DNA of 64,000 nucleotides, from positions 1 through 64,000 of the forward strand of contig CCRI01000021.1 in assembly GCA_000985875.1 (NCBI GenBank). The letters are read 5' to 3'. This document shows, piece by piece, positions 51,923 through 61,193 of the stretch. The stretch is from Neorhizobium galegae bv. officinalis. Its GTDB lineage: Bacteria; Pseudomonadota; Alphaproteobacteria; Rhizobiales; Rhizobiaceae. Both the position numbers and the translations under genes were made by a program. Within the stretch, counting starts at the first letter, position 1, and each line of letters opens with the position of its first letter. A model generated the notes under the pieces. The model worked only from the letters and a program-made list of their open reading frames with translations, had not been told where the DNA came from and made no database searches.

Positions 51923-52816
51923 TCACGCCTTCGGGTCGAGCGCGTCGTGCAATCCGTCGCCGAGAAGGTTGAAGCCGAGCACGGTCAGGAAGATCGCGAT
52001 GCCCGGATAGATCGCCATCCACGGCGCGAGGCCAAGCGAGGAACGCGCCGAGTTCAGCATGCTGCCCCAGCTCGCATCCGGCGGCTGCTGGCCAAGGCCG
52101 AGAAAGGCAAGTGCCGCCTCGGCAATGATCGCGGTGGCGATCGCCAGCGTCGACTGTACCAGAAGCGGCGGCAGGGCGTTGGCGAAGATGTACTTAGTTA
52201 GGATCGTCGACGGGCGCACGCCCATGGAGCGCGCCGCCTCGATATATTCCTCCACCTTGATGATCAGCGTCTGGCCGCGGGCGAGGCGTGCAAAGACCGG
52301 CGCGGTGGAAACGCCGATGGCGATCATCGCATTGGTGAGGCTCGGGCCGAGAAAGGCGGCGAGCGCAATGGCGAGAATGAGGAAGGGAATGGCGAGAAAC
52401 GCATCGACGACGCGCATCACCACCACATCCAGCACGCCGCCGGCAAAACCGGAAATGATGCCGATCGGTACGCCGATGGCAAAGGCGATCACCACCGAGA
52501 CGACACCGGCGTAAAGCGAGGCGCGCGCGCCATAGAGCACGCGGGACAGCACGTCGCGGCCGAGTTCGTCGGTGCCGAACCAGTGTGCAGCCGAGGGCGC
52601 CTTGCGCACCAGGCCCCAGTTCGTCTTGATCGGATCGAAGGGCGAGATCAGCGGTGCGACGATGGCGATGACAACGAACAGCGCCACGATGGCAAGGCCG
52701 AAGACGGCGGCGCGGTTGCGCGTGAACCGGCGCACCATGCGTCTCAGCTCGGAAACGGTAGCCGCCTCGGTGGATCCGATGGCAACGGGGGCGATGGAAG
52801 GGCTCGATGCACTCAC
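51923..52816 (-). CDS. dppC: Dipeptide/oligopeptide ABC transporter permease (DppC type)
   Basis: 297 residues from the GTG at 52816, which overlaps the stop of the preceding permease gene by four bases (GTGA); the ORF extends upstream in that gene's DNA without meaning. It has six helices: a N-terminal helix NRAAVFGLAIVALFVVIAIV, the LGTDELGRDVLSRVLYGARA signature of DppC proteins, and the EAA loop YIEAARSMGVRPSTILTKYI. No transporter ATPase genes (DppD/DppF) are in the window. Confidence 0.9.
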   Translation of the reverse strand: MSASSPSIAPVAIGSTEAATVSELRRMVRRFTRNRAAVFGLAIVALFVVIAIVAPLISPFDPIKTNWGLVRKAPSAAHWFGTDELGRDVLSRVLYGARASLYAGVVSVVIAFAIGVPIGIISGFAGGVLDVVVMRVVDAFLAIPFLILAIALAAFLGPSLTNAMIAIGVSTAPVFARLARGQTLIIKVEEYIEAARSMGVRPSTILTKYIFANALPPLLVQSTLAIATAIIAEAALAFLGLGQQPPDASWGSMLNSARSSLGLAPWMAIYPGIAIFLTVLGFNLLGDGLHDALDPKA

Positions 52817-53763
52817 AGCGTTTTCGACCTCAGCTTCGGATTGGCCCAGAAATACAGGACATCGGCGAGCAGGCTCATCAGCACGAAGGCGGCGCCCGAG
52901 AGCAGCGTCACGGCCTGAACCGCCTGGTATTCGCGGTTGAACACCGCATCGACGACCATCTTGCCGATGCCGGGGATGGAAAAGATCTGCTCGGTCAGCA
53001 CGGCGCCGGCCAGAAGCGTGCCGAACTGCAGCGTCGCGAGCGTGATGATCGGCACCTGCGCGTTGAGAAAGGCGTGCTTGAGGATGACGATCCACTCCCG
53101 CTGCCCCTTGGCGCGGGCGGTACGGACATAGTCCTGGCTCATCACGGTCAGCATCGCGCTTCGCGTGTGGCGCATCATGGCGGCGGCAAGCGCGGTGCCC
53201 AGCACGATCGCCGGCATGGTGATCGATTTCAGGCTCGCCCAGGGATCGACGAACGGGCTGACATAGCCGCTGGCGGGCAGCCAACCGAGGTTCACCGCAA
53301 ACAGCAGGATCATCATGATCCCCAGCCAGAAATTCGGGATGGAGATGCCGGAGAGCGCGGTGATCGTGACGACATGATCCCAGCCGCGGCCGCGCCAGAT
53401 CGCGGCAAGAATGCCGGCCGGTATGCCGATGATCAGCGAGATGAACATGGCGGCCAGCGCCAGATGCAGGGTTACCGGGATCTTCGCCGCCAGCATCGGG
53501 CCGATTTCCTCGCGCGTCCGGTAGGACACGCCGAAATCGCCATGCATGACGCTTGTGATCCAGTGCCAGTATTGCACGATGAGCGGATCGTTGAAGCCGT
53601 AACGTTCGCGAATTTCCGCCAGCATGGCGGGCGTCGCCTCGCCGCCGCCGATCACCAGCGCCGGATCGCCCGGCAGCAGCTGCTGGAGACAGAAGACGAT
53701 GACCGAGATGATCAGAAGCGTTGGTATGGCGACTAGCAATCGCTGGATTAGGAAACCGATCAT
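52813..53763 (-). CDS. dppB: Dipeptide/oligopeptide ABC transporter permease (DppB type)
   Basis: About 316 residues from the ATG at 53763, with AGGAG six bases upstream; another ATG lies two codons earlier. Family features are FLIQRLLVAIPTLLIISVIV, FCLQQLLPGDPALVIGG, LGLALAAMFISLIIGIP-like helices, the ATAL-EAA loop DYVRTARAKGQREWIVILKH and the C-terminal FSIPGIGKMVVDAVFNREYQ. It pairs with DppC and the binding protein encoded upstream. Confidence 0.92.
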   Translation of the reverse strand: MIGFLIQRLLVAIPTLLIISVIVFCLQQLLPGDPALVIGGGEATPAMLAEIRERYGFNDPLIVQYWHWITSVMHGDFGVSYRTREEIGPMLAAKIPVTLHLALAAMFISLIIGIPAGILAAIWRGRGWDHVVTITALSGISIPNFWLGIMMILLFAVNLGWLPASGYVSPFVDPWASLKSITMPAIVLGTALAAAMMRHTRSAMLTVMSQDYVRTARAKGQREWIVILKHAFLNAQVPIITLATLQFGTLLAGAVLTEQIFSIPGIGKMVVDAVFNREYQAVQAVTLLSGAAFVLMSLLADVLYFWANPKLRSKTL

Positions 53764-53873
53764 CAGCATCTCCTCTTTGCGTCCAGAGGGCGGGCCGCCG
53801 GAAAGGTGGCGGCCAGAGAGACGACCCGGAATGCCGGGTCGTCAGGCGCGGAAGGACTTGTTCTCAAGTCTGC

Positions 53874-55382
53874 TCAGTTCAGGGTCAGGCCGTCAAGCTT
53901 CGGGAAGCCGTCGCCGGTGGTGTGAAAGCCCTTCAGGCCTGCCTTGGCCACGAAAAGCGGCTTCTGGTGGTAGAGATAGAGAACCGGGCGATCCTTGACG
54001 GCGAGCGCTGCGGCTTCCTTGAAGATCTCCATGCGCTTTGCCGGGTCGGTCGCGGTGCGGCTCGCTTCCAGGAGCTTGTCCATTTCGGGGCTTTTGTAGC
54101 GGGTCAGGTTGCGGCCGCCGGTGGAGTGCAGCACGGCGAAGGCGACCGTATCCAGGTCGTTGGCGAATTGCGGGCCGATTGGGCCCCAGGATTCGAACTT
54201 GCCTTCGTCGGTCATCTTGAGCGTCGTGGCGAAATCGACGACGTCGAGCTTGATCGCAAATCCGGCATCCGAGCCCATGGCTTGGATCATTTCACCGACG
54301 CGGACCGACAGCGGCCGGTTCGGCACGAGAATGGTGAAGGGCACCGGACCCTTGATGCCAGCCTCGGCGATCAGCGCCTTGGCCTTGGCGGGATCGCGTG
54401 CCGGGACCGGGAATTTCGAATTGTAGAAGGGCGAATCCGGTGCGGCGAACTGGTTGCCCGCCTGATACTGGCCGGCAAACGCAACATCGACGATCGCCTG
54501 GCGGTCGATCGAATATTCGAGCGCTTCGCGGATCTTCGGGTTCTGCATCGGGCCGTTGAAGTTGAAGTTCAGAACCAGCGTCTGGTTGTTGAGAACCGTG
54601 ATCGGCAGGATCTGCAGCTTCTTGTCGCTGGCAAGCGAGGCGGCGTTGGACGGGTCGAGCTTTTCCATCAGGTCCAGCTCGCCGGACTGAAGGTTGGCCA
54701 GGCGCACCGCGTCATCCGGGATGATGCGGAAAATCACCTTGTCGAAGGAATATTTGCCGGCGTCGTAATAGGCCGTGTCCTTGGCGAGCACGATGCGATC
54801 CTGCGCGACACGTTCGACGAACTTGTACGGGCCGATGCAGACCGGTGCGCGGCCGAGGTTTTCACCGAGCGACTTGATCGCCGCCGGCGAGAAGATGATG
54901 CCCGGACGCTCGGCAAGCTTGGACAGCAGCTGGGCGCTTGGAACCTTGGTCTTGATGATGACCTTGTTGGCGCTCGGTGCCTCGACGCTGGCGATGGTCG
55001 AGATGTCGTCGGCGCGCTGCGAGCCCTTGCCGAGATAACGCTCGATGTTGATCTTCACCGCTTCGGCGTCGAACGGCGTGCCGTCCTGGAATTTTGCGCC
55101 TTCCACCAGATCCATCGTCAGGGTCAGGCCGTCAGCCGACCAGTTCCAGCTCTTGGCGAGACCGGGGGTCAGCGTCAGCTTGCTATCCGTCCACATCAGG
55201 CGGTCGCACATGGCGGTCAGCACGGTGATGCCGGTCTGGGCGCGGTTGGTCATCGAATCCAGCGCGTCTGGATCGTCTGCGAGCGCGATGCGAAGATCGG
55301 CCGAATGGGCGGCTGCGCCAAACGCTGCGGTAGCCAGGGCCGCAAGCGCGACCGAGCGAATGTGAGAGGCGATGCGCTTCAT
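53874..55382 (-). CDS. Peptide-type ABC transporter substrate-binding protein (SBP_bac_5)
   Basis: 502 residues from the ATG at 55382 (GGAGAAAT upstream). A Sec signal peptide ends at AAAHSA. Then come ADLRIALADDPDALDSMTNR, LTPGLAKSWNWSADGLTLTM, GAKFQDGTPFDAEAVKINIE (the SBP_bac_5 hallmark), IGPYKFVERVAQDRIVLAKD and FNFNGPMQNPKIREALEYSI, and AKALIAEAGI. It binds a peptide or peptide-like compound. A 15-bp palindrome lies 25 bp upstream of its start and is repeated before hyuB, indicating shared regulation with the hydantoinase genes on the same strand. Confidence 0.92.
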   Translation of the reverse strand: MKRIASHIRSVALAALATAAFGAAAHSADLRIALADDPDALDSMTNRAQTGITVLTAMCDRLMWTDSKLTLTPGLAKSWNWSADGLTLTMDLVEGAKFQDGTPFDAEAVKINIERYLGKGSQRADDISTIASVEAPSANKVIIKTKVPSAQLLSKLAERPGIIFSPAAIKSLGENLGRAPVCIGPYKFVERVAQDRIVLAKDTAYYDAGKYSFDKVIFRIIPDDAVRLANLQSGELDLMEKLDPSNAASLASDKKLQILPITVLNNQTLVLNFNFNGPMQNPKIREALEYSIDRQAIVDVAFAGQYQAGNQFAAPDSPFYNSKFPVPARDPAKAKALIAEAGIKGPVPFTILVPNRPLSVRVGEMIQAMGSDAGFAIKLDVVDFATTLKMTDEGKFESWGPIGPQFANDLDTVAFAVLHSTGGRNLTRYKSPEMDKLLEASRTATDPAKRMEIFKEAAALAVKDRPVLYLYHQKPLFVAKAGLKGFHTTGDGFPKLDGLTLN

Positions 55383-55406
55383 ATAATTTCTCCGTTCCCG
55401 TTTATT

Positions 55407-55421
55407 TTGATCTTTGATCAA
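55407..55421. promoter_or_regulatory. 15-bp operator palindrome upstream of the peptide transporter
   Basis: TTGATCTTTGATCAA is a perfect 6-bp inverted repeat with a 3-bp spacer, 25 bp before the binding-protein ATG. The same palindrome (in inverse orientation) occurs at 59646-59660. The regulator is unknown and is not in the window. Confidence 0.75.
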
Positions 55422-55478
55422 CTTTTTCTTGAGAGTGCCGTAAACCCTTCGGGCCGTCAATCCCTTGTTGCAGTGCGA

Positions 55479-57560
55479 TCAGGCCGTTTTGTCGTCTGGA
55501 ACCAGCACGAGGTTTCCATGTGGCTCGACGGTAGCCTGCCAGCCCGGAATGATCCAGACCGTCGTGTCATCCTGTTCCACGATAGCAGGGCCGCTGACGG
55601 CAAATCCCGATCGCAGATCGGCGCGCCGGAAGAGCGCGGCGTCCACCCATTCACCCTTATGATAGACCTTTCGCGTGCCGGATGACTGTGCCGTTCCGGT
55701 TTCGAGCACTCGCTCGACCTGTGTTTCGTTCAGGGCTGCAATCGCTAGGCGTACGGTGCTGACCCGAACTGATGCGGCGCGGTCGGCAAAACCGTAGAGC
55801 CGCTCATGTTCGGCATGGAAAAGTTCCAGCAGGGCCGCACCGTCAAGCTGCTCGCGCATCGCCTCGGGCACGAAGATTTCCAGCTCGTAGGCCTGGTCGG
55901 CAAACCGCATGTCGGCCTTGACCCGGAAGGAGAGCGCGGCACCGGAATCCGTTTCGCCGGCGATCCAGGCAAGCGATTCCTTCATCATGTCGGTGATCGC
56001 GTCGGCGACACGGGAGAACCCGTCGCCGGCCGGCGTCAGCAGCACACCGAGCGAGCGGGCAAAATCGCGGCGGATGTCGGCAAGGCTTGCGCCAAGCGCA
56101 CAGAACGTGCCGGGGGCAAGCGGGATCACCACCTTTTCAAGCCGGGCTTCTTCGGCCAGCAAGGTGGCATGGGTGGCACCGGCACCACCGAAGGCGACCA
56201 GCGCGAACTGGCGATGGTCGAGACCGCGCCGCGCCAGCATTTTCGACAGTTCCACGGCCATCTTGGCGGTTGCGACCTTGAGCGCTGCCGCTGCCGCCTC
56301 TTCGGCCGGGTTTGCCACATCGAGGTTCAGTGCCCTCGCAAGCTTGCGCAGGCCTTCGACCGCCGGCTCCTTGGCCAGCTGCATGCGGCCGCCGAGGAAG
56401 GTGGTCGGATCGAGAATGCCGCTTGTGAGATAGCAGTCGGTGATCGCCACGCGTTCGCCGCCGCGACCGTAGCAGATCGGTCCGGGATCGGAGCCGACGC
56501 TTTCCGGGCCGATCTTCAAAATGCCCTGCGCATCGATCCAGACAGCCGATCCGCCGCCGGCGCCGATGGCGGTCACCGCCACGACCGGCAGGATGATCGG
56601 GAAAATGCCGACCTGGGCAAGCTGGGTATATTCCGGCTCGCCGCCCATGACGACGGCCATGTCGGTGGAGGTGCCCCCCATGTCGAGCGTCACGAGATGA
56701 TCGCGCAGATCGGCCGGCGCCATCTTGACCGAGGCGACCACGCCGGCGGCCGGGCCGGAGAGCACGGTGTCGATCGGCCGGGCGCGGGCGGTCTGCAGGC
56801 TCACGGTGCCGCCATTGTTGGTGGTGATGAAGATCGGTGCGGTCAGGCCGAGCCCGCGCATGCGGCTTTCCAGCCGGTCGAAATAGGATTTCATCAGTGG
56901 CTGGATATAGGCGTTCAAGCCGGCGAGAAGGCCACGCTCGTATTCGCGCATTTCCGGCCAGATGGAGGCGCTTTCGGTCACCGGCAATTCGCCCAGCCGC
57001 TTGCGCAGGCCCTCCGCCACCAGCTGCTCCAGTTCCGGATGCCGGAAGGAGTTGATCAGCATCACCGCGACGGCCTTCAGGTCGGCGGCGCGGATTTCGT
57101 CCGCCAGCCGATCCAGTTCGGCCTCATCCGGCCTGTGCACGATCTCGCCATTGGACAGGCAGCGGGCATTGACCTCGAACACGAGATTGCGCGGGATGAG
57201 CGGCGTTTCGCGCTTGGCGGTGAAATCGAAGGCAGACGGCATGCGCGAGCGGGCGATTTCCAGCACGTCGCGATTGCCGCGGGAGACGACCATGCCGAGA
57301 CGCGGTCCGTTGCGCTGCAGGATCGAGTTCAGCGCCAGCGTCGTGCCGTGCATGACCAGTTCGACATCGCTTGCCGCAATGCCGGCGCGGGCGAGCAACC
57401 CACCGATGCCGCGCTCGACGGCCAGCGACGGATCGCTCGGCACGCTCGGTTCCTTGAAGAAGACGCGTTTTCCCGTGCCGTTTTCAGCGGCGACGAAATC
57501 GTTGAACGTGCCGCCGACATCGATGCCGATCCGCCAGCCTGTGCGTGTCGTCGTCGTCAT
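55479..57560 (-). CDS. hyuA: Hydantoinase/oxoprolinase subunit A (HyuA)
   Basis: 693 residues. The N-terminal HyuA ATPase-like fold reads WRIGIDVGGTFNDFVAAENG, followed by VMHGTTLALNSILQRNGPRL, MGGTSTDMAVV, TAIGAGGGSAVWIDAQGILK and VAFGGAGATHATLLAEEARL. These are the phosphate loops of the HyuA/oxoprolinase family. It forms an ATP-dependent amidohydrolase with HyuB, encoded immediately upstream with a four-base overlap. Substrate could be a hydantoin, 5-oxoproline or acetone-like compound; the sequence does not say. The peptide transporter follows on the same strand. Confidence 0.92.
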   Translation of the reverse strand: MTTTTRTGWRIGIDVGGTFNDFVAAENGTGKRVFFKEPSVPSDPSLAVERGIGGLLARAGIAASDVELVMHGTTLALNSILQRNGPRLGMVVSRGNRDVLEIARSRMPSAFDFTAKRETPLIPRNLVFEVNARCLSNGEIVHRPDEAELDRLADEIRAADLKAVAVMLINSFRHPELEQLVAEGLRKRLGELPVTESASIWPEMREYERGLLAGLNAYIQPLMKSYFDRLESRMRGLGLTAPIFITTNNGGTVSLQTARARPIDTVLSGPAAGVVASVKMAPADLRDHLVTLDMGGTSTDMAVVMGGEPEYTQLAQVGIFPIILPVVAVTAIGAGGGSAVWIDAQGILKIGPESVGSDPGPICYGRGGERVAITDCYLTSGILDPTTFLGGRMQLAKEPAVEGLRKLARALNLDVANPAEEAAAAALKVATAKMAVELSKMLARRGLDHRQFALVAFGGAGATHATLLAEEARLEKVVIPLAPGTFCALGASLADIRRDFARSLGVLLTPAGDGFSRVADAITDMMKESLAWIAGETDSGAALSFRVKADMRFADQAYELEIFVPEAMREQLDGAALLELFHAEHERLYGFADRAASVRVSTVRLAIAALNETQVERVLETGTAQSSGTRKVYHKGEWVDAALFRRADLRSGFAVSGPAIVEQDDTTVWIIPGWQATVEPHGNLVLVPDDKTA

Positions 57561-59560
57561 GCCCGTGTCTCCTGTGCTTCCAGTGCCGCGACCAGATCGG
57601 CAAGTTTTGCCCGCAGGGTTTCCGCCCTGCCGGCCATGTCGGCAATATTGAAATGGCCTTCGGCCTTCAGTTCAGGCACCACGTCTTCATAGATGCTGCG
57701 CCGTTTCCGGCCGCGGATCGAGGCGGGGAAGCGGGTTAGCGTGCGGTTGAGGCGGGTGACGAGTTCGTCATCGAACACGGTTTCCCACAGCTTTCGGTTT
57801 TGGCCGAAATCGAAACCTTCCGACGCCTGATGCGCGCCGCGCAACTTGGCCGTCGCGTCCTGATCGACGCTGCCCTTGCGGATCACCACGCCGTAATCGC
57901 GCTCCGCGGATGCCTCGCTGACGAAGCCGCGCTCCACGTCGTACGATACCTCTTCGATCGGCCGGGTGAAGGGATCGCCAAAGCCGCCGCCGCCGGGGGT
58001 CATCAGGGTCAGCGTATCGCCACGCTTCACTTCCAGCATGTCGACGCGGTTGAGCTGTTTTTCATCCGGGCGGCCGATATTGAGAACGACGCGGCAAGGC
58101 GCGGAGGAACGCCCGCCCGATGCACCCCAGGGGGTGAAGAAGAACCGTTCGAGCCCGCGCGCCAGAACGGCGCAGTCGTCTTTCAGGATGCGGATCGTGT
58201 AGACGATGCCGGTGCCGCCGCGCCAGCGGCCGGGACCGCCGGAATCGGAGCGCAGCGCATATTCCTCGATCATCACGCCGGCTTCGTCCTCGGTGCGTTC
58301 GATCGGCGAATTGCGGGTGTTGGACAGGCCGGATTCGCGCCCGTCCACGCCATCGGACCCGTCGCGCGCGCCGGAGCCGCAGACGATCGACTGGATGACC
58401 ATGGAGCGGCGAAGCCCGGTGACGGGGTCTGGCTCTGCCAGCACCACCGGCAGAACCGTGCCGCCGCCGGCGGCCGGCACCAGAGAAGGATCGGCCTTGT
58501 GCAGCGCGCCGGAGGCGACGTCGATCAGGCGCATGACGGTGGCGTGGCGCACACCGCAGGCGGCCGGATATTCCGGGTTGATCAGCGTGCCCTTCGGGGC
58601 TTTTGCCGTGATCGTATCCATCAGACCGTGGTTCAGCGGCGCAGACGGATCGTGGCTGGTGATCATGTGCATCAGCCGCAGCGTCAGGTAGGGATGGCGC
58701 AGCCCTTCGGTCGGCACGTTGAAGGCCGACATCAGCTGCGGATCGGTGCCCTCGTAATCGAGGTCGATCGCGCCGTCCTTGACGGTGACCTTGCAGCGGA
58801 TGCGCACCGGCACCTGGCTGACGAAATCGTGGTCGAGATAATCCCAGAACTCGTAGGTGCCGTTGGGGATGCGCTTCAGCACTGCCTTGGCCTTGTCGGC
58901 TGCATATTCCGCCAGCATCGTTTGAGAGGCGACCAGCGCCTCGGCGCCATGCGCGGCGATGACATCGGCGATGCGCTGTCCGCCCTTGTCGAGAGCTGCC
59001 AGCATCGCCTTGACGTCGCCGAGATTGGTTTCCGGCGAGCGGCAGTTGGAGAGGTAGATCCGCAGGATGCCCTCGTCCATACGGCCCTCGTGAACGATCT
59101 TCACCGGCGGGATCTGCAGGCCTTCCTGGTAGACGTCGGAAAAGCGCGGCGAGATCGAGCTCGGCACGCCGCCGCCGATGTCCGACGTATGGGCGAAGGT
59201 CCAGCCATAGGCGACGATCTCGCCCTCGTGGAAATAGGGCTTGATGAATTGCAGGTCTGGCAGGTGGGTGGAAAGCCCGCCATTGGCATAGGGCAGGTTG
59301 GACAGGATCACGTCGCCGGGTTTCAGCGGTCCGATATCCTTGAATGACGGGTTGAGGTCGAGATCGACGAAGGCCGAGACGCCGAGCGCTTCCGGATAGG
59401 CGAAGAATTTGCCGTTGACCCCGGCAATCGCGGTCGAAAAGTCCGCCACTTCCTTGATATAGATGGTGCGCGCGGAGCGCACGAGCGTCAGCCCCATCTC
59501 CTCGGCGGCGGCCACCGTCTTGTAGCGCAGGATCTCGAGCGTCGTGCTATCCGGTATCAT
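57557..59560 (-). CDS. hyuB: Hydantoinase/oxoprolinase subunit B (HyuB)
   Basis: 667 residues from the ATG at 59560 (MIPDSTTLEILRYKTVAAAE); an earlier start in the same frame at 59653 has no support. Blocks include GDVILSNLPYANGGLSTHLP, YGWTFAHTSDIGGGVPSSIS, VRIRCKVTVKDGAIDLDYEG and RWRGGTGIVYTIRIL, and the end GFGDPFTRPIEEVSYDVERG. This is the HyuB/oxoprolinase B layout (about 600-670). It overlaps hyuA by four bases. The gene starts 86 bp from the palindromic operator in the divergent promoter region. Confidence 0.92.
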   Translation of the reverse strand: MIPDSTTLEILRYKTVAAAEEMGLTLVRSARTIYIKEVADFSTAIAGVNGKFFAYPEALGVSAFVDLDLNPSFKDIGPLKPGDVILSNLPYANGGLSTHLPDLQFIKPYFHEGEIVAYGWTFAHTSDIGGGVPSSISPRFSDVYQEGLQIPPVKIVHEGRMDEGILRIYLSNCRSPETNLGDVKAMLAALDKGGQRIADVIAAHGAEALVASQTMLAEYAADKAKAVLKRIPNGTYEFWDYLDHDFVSQVPVRIRCKVTVKDGAIDLDYEGTDPQLMSAFNVPTEGLRHPYLTLRLMHMITSHDPSAPLNHGLMDTITAKAPKGTLINPEYPAACGVRHATVMRLIDVASGALHKADPSLVPAAGGGTVLPVVLAEPDPVTGLRRSMVIQSIVCGSGARDGSDGVDGRESGLSNTRNSPIERTEDEAGVMIEEYALRSDSGGPGRWRGGTGIVYTIRILKDDCAVLARGLERFFFTPWGASGGRSSAPCRVVLNIGRPDEKQLNRVDMLEVKRGDTLTLMTPGGGGFGDPFTRPIEEVSYDVERGFVSEASAERDYGVVIRKGSVDQDATAKLRGAHQASEGFDFGQNRKLWETVFDDELVTRLNRTLTRFPASIRGRKRRSIYEDVVPELKAEGHFNIADMAGRAETLRAKLADLVAALEAQETRA

Positions 59561-59645
59561 CGTGCTATTTCCCCTATGCCATTCCATCGTAAAATCGGGA
59601 GCCGATGGTTCTGGCTTTTCTGGTGCCGGCAAAGCTGCTTGACAT

Positions 59646-59660
59646 TTGATCAAAGATCAA
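59646..59660. promoter_or_regulatory. Second copy of the 15-bp operator palindrome, hyuB divergent promoter
   Basis: TTGATCAAAGATCAA is the reverse complement of the palindrome at 55407-55421, with only the asymmetric centre differing in strand. It lies in the 150-bp gap between hyuB (minus) and the gene at 59711 (plus), so one site can control both directions. Confidence 0.75.
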
Positions 59661-59710
59661 CAACGTTTTTGAAGAACTTGAAACGGCGTCAAAGACCGTG
59701 GGAGCGATGC

Positions 59711-60082
59711 ATGTCTGAAACGGGGATATCCCAGACCGACCATCTGTTCGAGCTCTACGACCTCAAGGTCGAGGTCGTGCGCTGCGGCGAGGGCAAGATA
59801 TATTGCGGCGCCGAGCCGGGCGACCATTTCGAGCTGCGCGGCGAGATGTTGTATCTGCCGCCGGGGCAGGGGTTCTCGGTCTATTCGCTGGCGGCGGTGC
59901 TGCCGCTGCTGGCCGCCAAACAGCGCCCGACGCATCCGAACGACTGGATGACCTCCGATGCGGAAGTCGCCTGCCCCGATCCCAATTGCCCGACGCGGCT
60001 GCGCATCACGCGGCTGGCGCGCCGTGCCTTCAATCATAGTGATACGACGAAAGTGGCCCTGCCGGGCGAGGAGACAGCATGA
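59711..60082 (+). CDS. TIGR04076-type small conserved protein
   Basis: 123 residues from the ATG at 59711 (MSETGISQTDHLFELYDLKV). It is an acidic small protein with VVRCGEGKIYCGAEPGDHFE, MLYLPPGQGFSVYSLAAVLP, and DWMTSDAEVACPDPNCPTRL with four cysteines in all. The CxxGEKIY..GD.F and the CPDP..PTR pattern are those of the TIGR04076 family, whose function is unknown. Cysteines suggest metal or redox activity. Its end overlaps the aldo/keto reductase start by four bases, so they are coupled. Confidence 0.75.
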   Translation: MSETGISQTDHLFELYDLKVEVVRCGEGKIYCGAEPGDHFELRGEMLYLPPGQGFSVYSLAAVLPLLAAKQRPTHPNDWMTSDAEVACPDPNCPTRLRITRLARRAFNHSDTTKVALPGEETA

Positions 60083-61161
60083 CACCTGCGGAAACCTGGA
60101 CACCTGTGGAAACCACCGAAATCAGGCCGGGATACCGGATCAGCCGGGTGTTGAAGGGCGGCTGGCAGCTGGCCGGCGGCCATGCGGAGATCGACCGTGA
60201 AAAGGCGATCACCGAAATGGGCGATTACATCCGCTCCGGCATCACCACGTTCGATTGCGCCGACATCTATACCGGCGTCGAGCAGATGATCGGCGATTTC
60301 CGCCGCGCGACGATCGCGACCGGCGATGTGTCGCTTCTGGCGCCGCTCAAGGTTCATACCAAATGTGTGCCCGACCTGCAGAAACTGGCGACGCTGACCC
60401 GCGCCGAGCTGCAGGAAACCATCGACCGCTCGCTGCTGCGCCTCGGCCTCGACCAGCTCAACCTCGTGCAGTTCCACTGGTGGGATACGGATGTGCGGCG
60501 TTATGTCGAAGTGGCGGGCTGGCTTTCCGAATTCCAGAAGGAAGGCAAGATCGACCTTCTCGGCACCACCAATTTCAACACCGCCTGCATGCAGGAAATG
60601 ACCGATGCCGGCGTCAATTTTGCGTCGATGCAGGTCCAGTATTCGCTGCTCGACAACCGTCCGGAAAGGACGCTGCTGCCGTTCTGCAAGGAAAAAGACA
60701 TCAAGATCCTCTGCTACGGCACGGTGGCCGGCGGGTTCCTCAGCGATCGCTGGCTCGGGGTGCCGGAGCCGGCGCATCCGCTGGAGAACCGTTCGCTGAC
60801 CAAATACAAGCTGATCATCGACGACATGGGCGGCTGGGACATGTTCCAGGCCCTGCTGTCGACGCTGCGCCGTGTGGCGGACCGTCACGGCGTGCAGGTG
60901 GCTGATGTGGCGATGCGCGCCGCACTCGCCTTCCCGCAGGTTTCCGGCATCATCGTCGGCGTCCGTCATGGCGGTCATCTGGAAGCCCATGCCCGCCTGT
61001 TCGGCTTGGAGCTGACGGCAACCGACCACGCCGAGATCAAGGCGATCCTCGACCAGAAGACACCGCTGGAAGGCGACGTCTACGATCTGGAGCGTGATCA
61101 GAAGGGCCGTCACGGCCGGATCATGCACTACAATCTCAACGAGGAAAAAACGGCCGCCTGA
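60079..61161 (+). CDS. Aldo/keto reductase family oxidoreductase
   Basis: 360 residues. (beta/alpha)8 aldo-keto reductase motifs: ITTFDCADIYTGVEQMIGDF (catalytic Asp and Tyr), LQETIDRSLLRLGLDQLNLV, FHWWDTDVRRY (with His at the HVD-equivalent position), LLGTTNFNT and QVQYSLLDNRPERTLLPFCK, then IIVGVRHGGHLEAHARLF near the NADPH 2'-phosphate site. Length is typical. It is the second gene of the operon that continues to the hydrolase at the window end; it would reduce a carbonyl compound with NAD(P)H. Confidence 0.88.
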   Translation: MTPAETWTPVETTEIRPGYRISRVLKGGWQLAGGHAEIDREKAITEMGDYIRSGITTFDCADIYTGVEQMIGDFRRATIATGDVSLLAPLKVHTKCVPDLQKLATLTRAELQETIDRSLLRLGLDQLNLVQFHWWDTDVRRYVEVAGWLSEFQKEGKIDLLGTTNFNTACMQEMTDAGVNFASMQVQYSLLDNRPERTLLPFCKEKDIKILCYGTVAGGFLSDRWLGVPEPAHPLENRSLTKYKLIIDDMGGWDMFQALLSTLRRVADRHGVQVADVAMRAALAFPQVSGIIVGVRHGGHLEAHARLFGLELTATDHAEIKAILDQKTPLEGDVYDLERDQKGRHGRIMHYNLNEEKTAA

Positions 61162-61193
61162 GCCGGATTGTCGGATAAAGGGGAGGGCAGGAT

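Noticed and set aside
55407..55421. Reading the palindrome as an FNR/FixK anaerobox
   Set aside because: The anaerobox is TTGAT-N4-ATCAA (14 bp); here the spacing is N5 (15 bp), and the paired second copy controls hydantoinase-type genes, not respiration genes.
53721..55685. 654-residue plus-strand ORF over the binding-protein gene
   Set aside because: Composition is Arg/His/Gly/Asp-rich as expected of an antisense shadow; the minus-strand protein has a signal peptide and family motifs.
55806..57692. 628-residue plus-strand ORF over hyuA
   Set aside because: Antisense shadow of HyuA, which has all its phosphate-loop motifs.
57800..59347. 515-residue plus-strand ORF over hyuB
   Set aside because: Antisense shadow of HyuB; same compositional signature.
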